Origin: Fodinibacter sp963707895
GTDB lineage: Bacteria; Actinomycetota; Actinomycetes; Actinomycetales; Dermatophilaceae
NCBI GenBank assembly: GCA_963707895.1
Contig: CAVPRS010000003.1
Span: 310,001-374,000 of the forward strand
Reading direction: 5' to 3'
Length of the DNA: 64,000 bases
Position numbers and translations under genes: made by a program
Notes under the pieces: generated by a model
Database searches by the model: none
What the model was told of the DNA's origin: nothing
What the model saw: only the letters and a program-made list of their open reading frames with translations
In this document: in pieces, positions 45,558 to 54,027 of the stretch
How the letters are laid out: each line of letters begins with the position of its first letter
Position numbering within the stretch: the stretch's first letter is position 1

Positions 45558-45609
45558 CGGGGCGGCGGCGGGAGCAGGTGCTCGGCCGCCGCCACCCCGG
45601 GGTAGGGGG

Positions 45610-46716
45610 TCAGCTCTTGAGCTGGTCCGCGGTGTAGTACTTCGCGTCGAGCAGGACCTGCTCGATGTTGGACTTGTCGACGGCCACCGGGTCGAGCAGC
45701 TGGGTCGGGACGACCTTGATGCCGTTGTTGTACGAGGTGGTGTCGTTGACGGTAACCGTCTTCTTGTCGAGGATCTCCTGGATCATCGCGACCGTGGCCT
45801 TGGCGAGGTCCTGGGTGTTCTTGAAGACCGAGGAGTACTGCTCGTCGCCGAGGATCGACTTGACCGACTCGAGCTCGGCGTCCTGACCGGTGACGACCGG
45901 GAGGGTCTTGCCGCCGCTGCCGTAGCCGGAGCCCTTGAGGGCCGCGATGATGCCGCGGGAGAGGCCGTCGTAGGGCGAGAGCACGCCGTTGACGTCAGCG
46001 TCCGAGTAGGACTTGGTGAGCAGGTTCTCCATGCGCTTCTTGGCGACTGCGGCGTCCCAGCGAAGGGTGGCGACGGTCTTGAAGTCGGTCTCACCGGACT
46101 TGATCTTGATGGTGCCGTCGTCGACCTTCGGCTTGAGCACGTCCCAGGCGCCGTTGAAGAAGAACGTCGCGTTGTTGTCGTCGGGGGACCCGGCGAACAG
46201 CTCGACGTTCCACGGCTTCGGCTTGCCCGATGCCTCGAGGCCCTTGAGGAGCGACTCGGCCTGCAGCTTGCCGACCTTCAGGTTGTCGAAGGTGGTGTAG
46301 TACTGCACGGCGTCGGTGTCGCGCAGGAGGCGGTCGTAGGCGATGACGGGGATGCCGTCGGCCTTGGCGTCGGCGAGGGCACCCTTGAGGGCGGTGCCGT
46401 CGATCGAGGCGACGACCAGGACGTCGTTCTTCTTGGTGATCATGTCCTGGAGCTGCGTGACCTGGGTCGGGATGTCGTCGTTGGCGTACTGGAGGTTGAC
46501 CTTGTAGCCAGCGGCCTCGAGCTGCTGCTTCATGTAGTCACCGTCCTTGATCCACCGCTCGGACGTCTTGGTGGGCATGGCGACGCCGACGGTGATGTCG
46601 GCGGGGTTGACCGAGGCAGACGCGGAACCGCTGGCACCGGTCGAGGTGTCGTCCGCGCGCCCGCAGCCGGTGAGGGCCAAAGCGGCGATGCCGGCCACCG
46701 CAAGAATCTTGCGCAT
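45610..46716 (-). CDS. chvE: Sugar-binding lipoprotein of the pentose ABC transporter
   Basis: 368 residues. The lipobox LTGCG puts the lipidated Cys at residue 18, then a Ser/Ala linker and the two-lobed periplasmic-binding fold (ITVGVAMPTKTSERWIKDG, VLVVASIDGTALKGAL, GVLSPYDGLSRGIIAAL). Closest to ChvE/multiple-sugar binding proteins. ATG 46716 follows AAGGAGA. It delivers sugar to the adjacent importer; the araBDA genes upstream suggest L-arabinose. Confidence 0.9.
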   Translation of the reverse strand: MRKILAVAGIAALALTGCGRADDTSTGASGSASASVNPADITVGVAMPTKTSERWIKDGDYMKQQLEAAGYKVNLQYANDDIPTQVTQLQDMITKKNDVLVVASIDGTALKGALADAKADGIPVIAYDRLLRDTDAVQYYTTFDNLKVGKLQAESLLKGLEASGKPKPWNVELFAGSPDDNNATFFFNGAWDVLKPKVDDGTIKIKSGETDFKTVATLRWDAAVAKKRMENLLTKSYSDADVNGVLSPYDGLSRGIIAALKGSGYGSGGKTLPVVTGQDAELESVKSILGDEQYSSVFKNTQDLAKATVAMIQEILDKKTVTVNDTTSYNNGIKVVPTQLLDPVAVDKSNIEQVLLDAKYYTADQLKS

Positions 46717-46815
46717 CGTGGTGGTTCTCCTTCTTCTTCGAGGCCGGCGGGCGCCGGACCGTCTGTGTCCCGGATGAGGCTCTGTCTGCCGCACCAAGGG
46801 GTCGTGCTCCGGGGT

Positions 46816-48312
46816 CTAGAGCCCCCCGGCAAGTCGGTGGTAGGCGCTGTTCCAGCGCAGTTCCTGGCGGAAGCCCCGGGTGGTGGTGCCCTCGCCGATG
46901 ACGGCCAGCTCGAGCCCGAGGATCTCGGCGAGGTGGTCGAGGTGGGTGGTCGTCAGTGCGGTCGACATGACGGTGTGGTGCGGGCCGCCCGCGAGCAGCC
47001 AGCCCTCGGTGGACGTGGCGAAGTCGGGCTTGGGCTGCCAGACCGCGCGGCCGACGGGAAGCTTCGGCATGTCCTGCGGCGGGGTCACCACGGTGACCTC
47101 GTTGCCGACCAGGCGGAAGCGGTCGCCGAGGTCGCTCATGCCGAGCAGCACGGCCTCGCCCGGGTCGGCGGTGAAGACCAGGCGCACCGGGTCCTCGCGG
47201 GCGCCGATGCCGAGCGGGTGGATCTCGACCCGGGCCGGGGTGCTGCTCAGCGTCGGGCAGACCTCGAGCATGTGGGCCCCGAGCACGAGCTCGTTGCCGG
47301 GCTCGAGGTGGTAGGTGTAGTCCTCCATGAACGACGTGCCGCCGGGCAGGCCCTCGGCCATCACCTTCAGGGTGCGCACGAGCACCGAGGTCTTCCAGTC
47401 GCCCTCGCCGCCGAAGCCGTAGCCGTCGGCCATCAGCCGCTGCACGGCCAGGCCGGGCAGCTGGCGCAGGCCGCCGAGGTCCTCGAAGTTCGAGGTGAAG
47501 GCCGTGTAGCCGCCGGCCTCGAGGAACTCGCGCAGGCCGGCCTCGATGCGGGCGCCGTAGCGCAGCGACTCGTGCCGCTCGCCGCCGCGACGCAGCTCGG
47601 GCACCACGTCGTAGGTGTCCTCGTACTCCGCGACCAGGGCGTCGACCGAGGCGTCGTCGACCGCGTCGACCACGGCCACGAGGTCGTTGACCCCGTAGGT
47701 GTTCACCGAGACACCGAGGCGGATCTCGGCCTCGACCTTGTCGCCCTCGGTGACCGCGACGTCGCGCATGTTGTCGCCGAAGCGCACCAGCCGCATCTGC
47801 TTCAGTGCGGCGGCGGCGGTGGCGGCGCGCGACCACTCGGCGACCCGCTGGAGCACGACGGGGTCGGAGACGTGACCGGACACGGTGAGGCGGGGCTGCC
47901 GCATCCGGGTCTGGATGAAGCCGAACTCCCGGTCGCCGTGGGCGGCCTGGTTCAGGTTCATGAAGTCCATGTCGATCGACGACCAGGGCAGGTCGCGGTC
48001 GGCCTGGGTGTGCAGGTGCAGCAGCGGCTTGCGCAGCGCGTCGAGCGCGCCGATCCACATCTTGGCCGGCGAGAAGGTGTGCATCCAGGCGATGACGCCG
48101 ACGACCCGGTCGTCCGAGGTCGCGTCGAGCATGACCCGCCGCATCGCGGCCGCGTTGGTCAGCACCGGGATCGCGACGACCTCGGCGACGATGCCGTCAT
48201 GGGCGGCGAGCGCGTCGGAGACCCGGCGCGACTGGGCCGCGACCTGGTCGAGGACGTCGTCGCCGTAGAGCCCCTGGCTCCCGGTGAGGAACCAGATCTG
48301 ACGGTCGGTCAC
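46816..48312 (-). CDS. araA: L-arabinose isomerase
   Basis: 498 residues, full length. It interconverts L-arabinose and L-ribulose with a divalent metal. WFLTGSQGLYGDD opens the protein and WMHTFSPAKMWIGAL is strongly conserved; metal/catalytic Glu residues are in YGFGGEGDWKTS and SFMEDYTYHLEPGN, with His in MLEVCPTLSS-to-IHPLGIG and the C-terminal HHTV. GTG 48312 overlaps the araD stop (GTGA). Third gene of the araB-araD-araA order. Confidence 0.95.
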   Translation of the reverse strand: MTDRQIWFLTGSQGLYGDDVLDQVAAQSRRVSDALAAHDGIVAEVVAIPVLTNAAAMRRVMLDATSDDRVVGVIAWMHTFSPAKMWIGALDALRKPLLHLHTQADRDLPWSSIDMDFMNLNQAAHGDREFGFIQTRMRQPRLTVSGHVSDPVVLQRVAEWSRAATAAAALKQMRLVRFGDNMRDVAVTEGDKVEAEIRLGVSVNTYGVNDLVAVVDAVDDASVDALVAEYEDTYDVVPELRRGGERHESLRYGARIEAGLREFLEAGGYTAFTSNFEDLGGLRQLPGLAVQRLMADGYGFGGEGDWKTSVLVRTLKVMAEGLPGGTSFMEDYTYHLEPGNELVLGAHMLEVCPTLSSTPARVEIHPLGIGAREDPVRLVFTADPGEAVLLGMSDLGDRFRLVGNEVTVVTPPQDMPKLPVGRAVWQPKPDFATSTEGWLLAGGPHHTVMSTALTTTHLDHLAEILGLELAVIGEGTTTRGFRQELRWNSAYHRLAGGL

Positions 48313-48992
48313 TGGAGGTCTCCTTGCTGTCCGTAGACGTTCTGGTACCGGTCGAAGAGCGCGTCCACCTCGGCCTGGCCGAGCGGCTGCGGCTCGCCGA
48401 GCTGGCGGCTCACGTGCACGGTGCGGGCGACGTCCTCGAGCATCACGGCGGCCTTGACGGCGTCGCGGGCGTCGCTGCCCACGGTGAACGGGCCGTGGCC
48501 GGCCATCAGCACAGCGCGGCTGCGCGAGCTCTGCAGCGTCTCGACGATGCCGCGCCCGATCGAGTCGTCGCCGATCAGGGCGAACGGCCCGACGGGCACC
48601 TCGCCGCCGAACTCGTCGGCCACCATGGTGAGCACGCAGGGGATCGGCTCGCGGCGGGCCGCCCAGGCGGTGGCGTAGGTGGAGTGCGTGTGCACGACCC
48701 CGCCCACCTGGGGCATGTGCCGGTAGACGTAGGCGTGGGCGGCGGTGTCGGAGGACGGGGCCCGCTCGCCCTCGACGAGGTCGCCGTAGAGGTCGGTGAC
48801 GACGATGGCGTCGGCGTCGAGGTCGTCGTAGGAGACCCCCGACGGCTTGATGACCATGAGGTCGGCACCGGGCACCCTGGCGCTGACGTTGCCCGCGGTC
48901 CAGATGACGAGGCCGTAGCGGGTGAGCTCGCCGTGCAGGGCGGCGACCTCGGCGCGCAGCCGGTCGACCGTGGCACGCACGGCCGTCGTCAT
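48309..48992 (-). CDS. araD: L-ribulose-5-phosphate 4-epimerase
   Basis: 227 residues from ATG 48992. Class-II aldolase fold: TAGNVSARVPG, VIKPSGVSYDDL, zinc His pair in VVHTHSTYATAW, and later His in MAGHGPFTVG. It converts L-ribulose 5-phosphate to D-xylulose 5-phosphate. The same open frame extends upstream without a stop into the araB tail; an alternative GTG at 49010 would add six residues. ATG chosen because family homology starts there. Confidence 0.9.
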   Translation of the reverse strand: MTTAVRATVDRLRAEVAALHGELTRYGLVIWTAGNVSARVPGADLMVIKPSGVSYDDLDADAIVVTDLYGDLVEGERAPSSDTAAHAYVYRHMPQVGGVVHTHSTYATAWAARREPIPCVLTMVADEFGGEVPVGPFALIGDDSIGRGIVETLQSSRSRAVLMAGHGPFTVGSDARDAVKAAVMLEDVARTVHVSRQLGEPQPLGQAEVDALFDRYQNVYGQQGDLQ

Positions 48993-50673
48993 CGGGGTCG
49001 TGGCGTTCACGCGTGCGGCCTCCCGGCGGATCGCCTTGAGCGTGCGCATCGCGCCACTCGCACCGCGGCCGAAGTGGTCGTGCAGCTCGCGGTAGACGGT
49101 GTACAGCCGGGCGTACGCGGCGACGTTCTCGGCGATCGGGGTGAACGCGGCCTCCTGGCGGCGGCCCATCGCCTTCGCGGCGGTGCGGCACGTCGGGGTA
49201 GGCGCCGGCGGCGACGGCGGCGTGCAGCGCCGAGCCGAGGGCCGGGCCCTGGGTCGAGGTGACGACGGAGAGCGGCATGTCGAGCACGTCGGCGTAGATC
49301 TGCATGAGCAGGGCGTTCTTCTGCAGGCCGCCGGTCACGATGAACTCGGTCACCGGCACCCCGGATGCCGCGAACGTCTCGACGATGACCCGCGCCCCGA
49401 ACGCCGTCGACTCCAGCAGCGCGCGGTAGACGTCCTCGGGCCGGGTCGTGAGGGTGAGGCCGACCAGCAGACCGGACAGGTCGTGGTCGACGAGCACCGA
49501 GCGGTTGCCGCTCCACCAGTCCAGGGCCACGAGCCCGTGCGCGCCGATCGGCTGCTCGGCGGCCAGGGCGGTGAGGTGCTCGTGCACCCCGATGCCGGCG
49601 GCGCGTGCGTCGACCTCGTAGGACCTGGGCACCTGGTTGGCGACGAACCAGCCGAAGATGTCGCCGACGCCGGACTGGCCGGCCTCGTAGCCGTAGAGGC
49701 CGGTGACGATGCCGCCGTCGACCACGCCGCACATGCCCGGCACCTCGGCCAGCACGTCGCTGCTCATGACGTGGCAGGTGGAGGTGCCCATGATGGCGAC
49801 CATCTGGCCGGGCGCCACGGCATCCGCCGCTGGCGCCGAGACGTGGGCGTCGACGTTGCCGACCGCGACCGGGATGCCCTCGGGCAGACCGGTCCACGCG
49901 GCGGCGCGGGCGCTCAGGTGGCCGGCGACGCTGCCGAGCTGGCCGATCTCGTGGTCGAGCTTGTCCTCGACGAAGCCCTCGAAGGAGGGGTTGAGAGCCG
50001 CGAGGTAGTCGCGGCTGGGGTAGGCGCCGTCCTGGCGGATCCCCTTGTAGCCGGCCGTGCAGGCGTTGCGGACGTAGGTGTCGGTGAGCTGCCAGACGAT
50101 CCAGTCGGCGGCCTCGACCCAGTGGTCCATGGCGGCGTAGACCTCGGGGGCCTCCTCGAGCACCTGGAGCCCCTTGGCGAACTCCCACTCGGAGGAGATG
50201 ACGCCGCCGTAGCGGGCCAGCCACTTCTCGCCGCGCTCGCGGGCCAGCTCGGTGATCCGGTCGGCCTGTCCCTGCGCGGCGTGGTGCTTCCAGAGCTTGA
50301 CGTAGGCGTGCGGCTCGTCGCGCAGCTCGTCGGTGTCGCAGAGCGGCGTGCCGTCGGAGAGGGTCGGCACCATCGTGCAGGCGGTGAAGTCGGTGGCGAT
50401 GCCGATGACGTGCGCCGGGTCGACGCCGGCGGACTCCACGGCGGCGGGGACGGCGGTGCGGAGCACCTCGACGTAGTCGGAGGGGACCTGCAGGGCCCAG
50501 TCGGGCGGGAGCCGGCGGCCCGAGCCCGGCATCACCGTGTCGACGACACCGTGGGGGTACTCCAGGACCGCGGATCCCAGCTCGGCACCGTCGGAGACCC
50601 GGACGACGAGGGCCCGGCCGGAGAGGGTGCCGTAGTCGACGCCGATGACGTAGCGGTCGCCGTCGCGGACCAT
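48993..50673 (-). pseudogene. araB: Ribulokinase, frameshifted near the 3' end
   Basis: ATG 50673 after AAGGAG starts an FGGY kinase (VDYGTLSGRALVV, LDWWSGNRSVLVDHDLSG, FIVTGGLQKNALLMQIYADV). At about 49185 one extra C ends homology; in the other frame the tail continues TAAKAMGRRQEAAF and AYARLYTVYRELHDHFGRG. Total about 560 residues, normal for AraB. The tail frame has no stop before araD and would fuse the two proteins; a TGA at 49007-49009 in the third frame may be the original stop, implying a second indel. It phosphorylates L-ribulose. Confidence 0.88.
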
Positions 50674-50716
50674 GCCGGGCTCCTTCGCCTGTGCCTCCCG
50701 TCGCCGTCGACAGGAA

Positions 50717-50745
50717 TGTTAGCGCTCACAGTGTTAACGCTCACA
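50717..50745 (-). promoter_or_regulatory. Twin LacI-type operators in front of araB
   Basis: TGTTAGCGCTCACA at 50717-50730 and TGTTAACGCTCACA at 50732-50745 (13 of 14 identical, 15-bp period). On the araB strand each reads TGTGAGCG(C/T)TAACA, a typical LacI-family half-palindrome. They lie 44-72 bases before the araB ATG. Confidence 0.75.
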
Positions 50746-50793
50746 TGGGGGTCGGCGCAAGCGGTGTTACCGATTCGTAACGCATTTCACAGG

Positions 50794-51816
50794 TCAGCGG
50801 CGACGGCCGCGGGGTCGTCGGGCGGTCGAGTCGCGGGTCACCAGACGGGGCGGCACGAGCGTCGACGGGAGCTCGTCACCGGCGATCGCCCCGACGACGA
50901 GGCGCACGGCCTCGCGACCCAGCGCGGCGAAGTCCTGGCGGATCGTCGTCAACGGCGGCTGGGCGAAGGACACCTCGGGGATGTCGTCGAAGCCGACGAC
51001 CGAGACGTCGCCGGGAATGCTCCGGCCCGCGTCGACCAGAGCACGCATGGCACCGATGGCCATCTGGTCATTCGCCACGAAAAGGGCTGTCGTCGAAGGG
51101 TTCTCGTCGAGGATCTGCTTCGCTGCCTGGTAGCCCGCGCGAGGCGACCAGTCTCCGGGCACCACCGGGCCGGGCTCGAGGCCGGCGTGGTCGAGGGCCT
51201 CGACGAAGCCGGCGTGCCGAGCGTCGGCCTGCGGCCAGCCGGTCGGCCCGGTGATGTGGCCGACGGTTCGGTGGCCGAGCTCGAGCAGGTGCCGGGTGGC
51301 CATCACGCCACCGGCGTGCTGGTCGACGCCGGCGGTGGGTGCATCCGGACCGAGGAAGCCGTCGAGCGCGATGACGGGCACCGACAACCCGCGCAGCACG
51401 GCCGGGTCGGGCATCTCACCGTGGGCGGCGACGAGCACGACGGCCTCGACCGCCTGACTGAGCTGGTGCTCGAGCGCCGCCGCGACGCTGGACCCGGTGA
51501 CGTCCCACAGCAGGTCGAGGGTGAGGCCGTAGCCGGCCACCCGCGCGGCCTGGGCCACGCTCGACACCGTGCTGGCGGGACCGTAGAGCCGCAGCTCGTC
51601 GACGATGACGCCGATCAGCCCGCTGCGCCGGGTGACCAGGGCCCGCGCGGCCTGGTTGCGCCGGTACCCCAGCTCCGCGATGGCGGCGAGCACGGCATCG
51701 CGGGTCTCGGGGCGCACGGCGGTCGCGTCGTTGAGCACCCGCGAGACCGTCTGGTGCGACACCCCGGCACGAGCCGCCACGTCGGCCATCGTCGGCGCAC
51801 CCGAGCCGGCATTCAT
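50794..51816 (-). CDS. LacI-family regulator of arabinose genes
   Basis: 340 residues. The N-terminal HTH and hinge (TMADVAARAGVSHQTVSRVLN, then RRNQAARALVTRRS) precede a periplasmic-binding-like sensor domain (FVANDQMAIGAMRAL, VSVVGFDDIPEV). It sits just upstream of araB with operators on both sides, so repression relieved by an arabinose-derived sugar is likely. ATG 51816 starts 9 codons before the HTH. Name kept blank because AraR-type naming is not settled here. Confidence 0.9.
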   Translation of the reverse strand: MNAGSGAPTMADVAARAGVSHQTVSRVLNDATAVRPETRDAVLAAIAELGYRRNQAARALVTRRSGLIGVIVDELRLYGPASTVSSVAQAARVAGYGLTLDLLWDVTGSSVAAALEHQLSQAVEAVVLVAAHGEMPDPAVLRGLSVPVIALDGFLGPDAPTAGVDQHAGGVMATRHLLELGHRTVGHITGPTGWPQADARHAGFVEALDHAGLEPGPVVPGDWSPRAGYQAAKQILDENPSTTALFVANDQMAIGAMRALVDAGRSIPGDVSVVGFDDIPEVSFAQPPLTTIRQDFAALGREAVRLVVGAIAGDELPSTLVPPRLVTRDSTARRPRGRRR

Positions 51817-51934
51817 GTCGGGGACCCTGGTGCCGGGGCGGACTCGAGCACGGTTCTCCTTCGAGGGGCGGGAAGTGGGCTGTTTCGGGCCCGGTGAACC
51901 GCCGGGCGGGGGCCACTCCCTCGGCCCTGGATGC

Positions 51935-51950
51935 ATGTTAGCGATAACGT
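51935..51950. promoter_or_regulatory. LacI-type operator between the regulator and galM
   Basis: ATGTTAGCGATAACGT contains the near-palindrome GTTAGCGATAAC and shares TGTTAGCG with the araB operators. It is 39 bases before galM and 119 before the lacI-type start, placing both under the same control. Confidence 0.7.
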
Positions 51951-51989
51951 CGGCAGTCGCCCATCGCGACGACGAAGGAGAATGCAGCC

Positions 51990-53027
51990 ATGCTGGTCAC
52001 CTCGCCGTTCGGTGCGCTCCCCGACGGGTCGGGTGTCACGGCGTTCACCCTCGGCACGCACCCCGGAGGAATCCGGCTGACGGTTCTCGACCTCGGGGCG
52101 ACCGTGGCACGCCTGCAGGTACCGGGCGGCGACGGCGGTGTCGTCGACGCGGCCCTCGGCCTGGCCGCAGCGGCGGACTACGCGGCACCGACCAACCCCT
52201 TCCTCGGCTCCACGGTCGGGCGCTACGCCAACCGCATCGCCCGCGCGCGGTTCACGCTCGACGGCACCGAGCACCGGCTGGTCGCCAACGAGGGTGACAC
52301 CTGCCTGCACGGTGGCCCCGGAGGCTTCCACTCCCGTCAGTGGCTGGTGGTGGCGGCCACGGCCGACACCCTCGAGCTCGAGGTCGTGAGTCCGACCGGT
52401 GACCAGGGCTTCCCGGGGGAGGTGCGGGCGGTGGTCCGCTACGAGGTGTCCGCCGACACGGTCACCATCGAGCACCGGGCCGTGACCGACGCACCCACCG
52501 TCGTCAGTCTGACCAACCACACCTACTTCAACCTCGCCGGCCACGGCACGGTCGACGACCACCTCCTCGAGGTGGTGGCCGACGACTACCTCCCCGTGGA
52601 TGCCCGGTCGATCCCCACGGGATCCCGAGAGCCGGTGCAGGACAGCCCGTTCGACTTCCGCGAGGGTGCCGAGCTCGGCACCCGGGTGGGGTCCTCACAT
52701 CCGCAGGTGCACCGCACGGGCGGTATCGACCACGCCTTCGTGGTCGCGGGCGACGGGCTGCGGAGGGCCGCGCGACTGACCCACCCGTCGTCCGGTCGGG
52801 TGCTCGAGGTCTCGACGACCCAGCCGTCGGTGCAGGTCTACACCGGCCAGAAGCTCGACGGCACGCTCGTCGACCGCGCGGGCCGACGGCTCGAGCCCCG
52901 GGCGGGCATCGCCCTCGAGTGCCAGGCGTTCCCCGACGCACCCAACCAGCCGCAGTTCCCCTCGGCGGTGCTGCTGCCGGGCGAGGAGTACCGGGCGAGC
53001 ACCGTGTGGAGACTGTCGGGCTGGTGA
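51990..53027 (+). CDS. galM: Aldose 1-epimerase family protein
   Basis: 345 residues, beta-sandwich mutarotase. GRYANRIARARF and NEGDTCLHGG bind sugar, the catalytic His is in LTNHTYFNLAG, and the catalytic Glu is in ALECQAFPDAPNQ. It interconverts sugar anomers and here probably supplies the right anomer of arabinose to the isomerase. Divergent from the LacI regulator with a shared operator. ATG 51990 follows GAAGGAGA. Confidence 0.92.
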   Translation: MLVTSPFGALPDGSGVTAFTLGTHPGGIRLTVLDLGATVARLQVPGGDGGVVDAALGLAAAADYAAPTNPFLGSTVGRYANRIARARFTLDGTEHRLVANEGDTCLHGGPGGFHSRQWLVVAATADTLELEVVSPTGDQGFPGEVRAVVRYEVSADTVTIEHRAVTDAPTVVSLTNHTYFNLAGHGTVDDHLLEVVADDYLPVDARSIPTGSREPVQDSPFDFREGAELGTRVGSSHPQVHRTGGIDHAFVVAGDGLRRAARLTHPSSGRVLEVSTTQPSVQVYTGQKLDGTLVDRAGRRLEPRAGIALECQAFPDAPNQPQFPSAVLLPGEEYRASTVWRLSGW

Positions 53028-53108
53028 CGACACCCGAGGATCTGGTGGGCACCGCCACGACGGTGTGACGGTGCCCGCCAGGTCCTCGAGGAGAGCGGGA
53101 CGGCCCGG

Positions 53109-53537
53109 TCAGGCCGACTCGACCGAGCCCTTGAGCGACTCCAACATGCCCTGCCAGTTGGCGCTGAACTGCTCGGCCTGCTCGGCGGAGTCGTTGCCGT
53201 CCTGGGTGAGGGACACGGTCGTGGTGCCGTCGTCGCCCGAGAGCTCGTAGACGATGGTGTGGTAGTTCTCGGGCTCGTCGGCCTCGCCCATCAGGGGGCT
53301 GTAGTGCGTCACCGAGAGCCGGTCGGGCTCCTCGACCGCGAGCACCTCGCCCTTGTCCTCGTAGGCCTTGCCGTCCATCTCGCCCTGCCAGGTGATCGGG
53401 CTGCCGACCTGCCAGTCGGTCGAGACCTTCGCCCCCATCATCCAGTCGGCGACCTTGTCCGGGTCGGTCAGCGACTGCCACACGGCATCGCGACCTGCGT
53501 CGATCTCAACTTCGGCTCGTGCCACGTGATCTGCCAT
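53109..53537 (-). CDS. SRPBCC / AHSA1-type ligand-binding protein
   Basis: 142 residues. ATG 53537 starts ARAEVEIDAGRDAVWQSLTDP, the standard N-terminal strand of START-like folds; WMMGAKVSTDWQVGSPITW and a long C-terminal helix (NWQGMLESLKGSVESA) complete an AHSA1-like domain. Ligand unknown. It converges on galM across a short spacer. Confidence 0.88.
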   Translation of the reverse strand: MADHVARAEVEIDAGRDAVWQSLTDPDKVADWMMGAKVSTDWQVGSPITWQGEMDGKAYEDKGEVLAVEEPDRLSVTHYSPLMGEADEPENYHTIVYELSGDDGTTTVSLTQDGNDSAEQAEQFSANWQGMLESLKGSVESA

Positions 53538-53608
53538 CCCGTCATGCAACCACCGACGTCGGCGGCCAGGGGGGATCGCGGCGCACGACTTGCGAGCCGC
53601 CAGCGTGG

Positions 53609-53633
53609 GTTTGCGGCCGTCGTTCCGGGGCAG
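53609..53633 (+). promoter_or_regulatory. Near-consensus SigB/SigF-type promoter
   Basis: GTTT at 53609-53612, 15 bases, GGGCAG at 53628-53633 (one mismatch to GGGTAG). The small gene at 53656 begins 22 bases after it. Confidence 0.4.
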
Positions 53634-53655
53634 GAACCAGATGAGGTGAGCACTG

Positions 53656-53832
53656 ATGAACGTGTACGAGTCCCGGTTGCGCCCCGACGGCACGACCTTC
53701 CCCCCGGTGACCCCGGACCCGCCCCCGCCGCCCGGCTACGTCGACCCCATCGCCGAGCTCGACGCAGCGCTCGAGGCCCCGGCCGACGACGGCTCGGACG
53801 GCGAGGGGGGCACGCAGGAAGCGCCCGACTGA
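53656..53832 (+). CDS. 58-residue acidic, proline-rich small protein
   Basis: ATG 53656 is preceded by GAGGTGAG. The product starts MNVYESRLRPDGTTFPPVTP, has a run of five prolines, then DPIAELDAALEAP and an acidic Gly-rich tail ending QEAPD; it stops at 53832. Third positions are strongly GC. No family recognised. A possible stress promoter lies just upstream and a REP-like palindrome just downstream. It does not overlap its neighbours' coding regions. Confidence 0.6.
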   Translation: MNVYESRLRPDGTTFPPVTPDPPPPPGYVDPIAELDAALEAPADDGSDGEGGTQEAPD

Positions 53833-53858
53833 GACAGTCCCGTTTCGCTGTCCCGGGA

Positions 53859-53904
53859 GTTGGGTGCTCACGTGGTTGCTCTGGCGACCGCCTGGGCACC
53901 CAAC
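53859..53904. repeat. REP-like palindrome, copy 6
   Basis: Left arm GTTGGGTGCTCACGTGGTTG, right arm GACCGCCTGGGCACCCAAC. 26 bases after the small gene and upstream of the alcohol dehydrogenase promoter. Confidence 0.8.
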
Positions 53905-53971
53905 TGCGGCGGCGGGGCGGGTTCGCCGCGGGCTACCGCGCACGGACGTCGTCCAGAACCGGCGAGCCGGT

Positions 53972-53996
53972 GAATGGCCGCGACGACGGTGGGTAG
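53972..53996 (+). promoter_or_regulatory. SigB/SigF-type promoter of the alcohol dehydrogenase gene
   Basis: GAAT at 53972-53975, a 15-base spacer, GGGTAG at 53991-53996; the ATG is 31 bases downstream. Confidence 0.65.
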
Positions 53997-54027
53997 GCGG
54001 AGCCCACGGACGACACGGGAGGTCGAC

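Noticed and set aside
46816..50673. A single 1285-codon open frame spanning araB to araA
   Set aside because: The middle third is Arg-rich out-of-frame translation of araD; the long frame results from the araB indel and the lack of stops in high-GC DNA.
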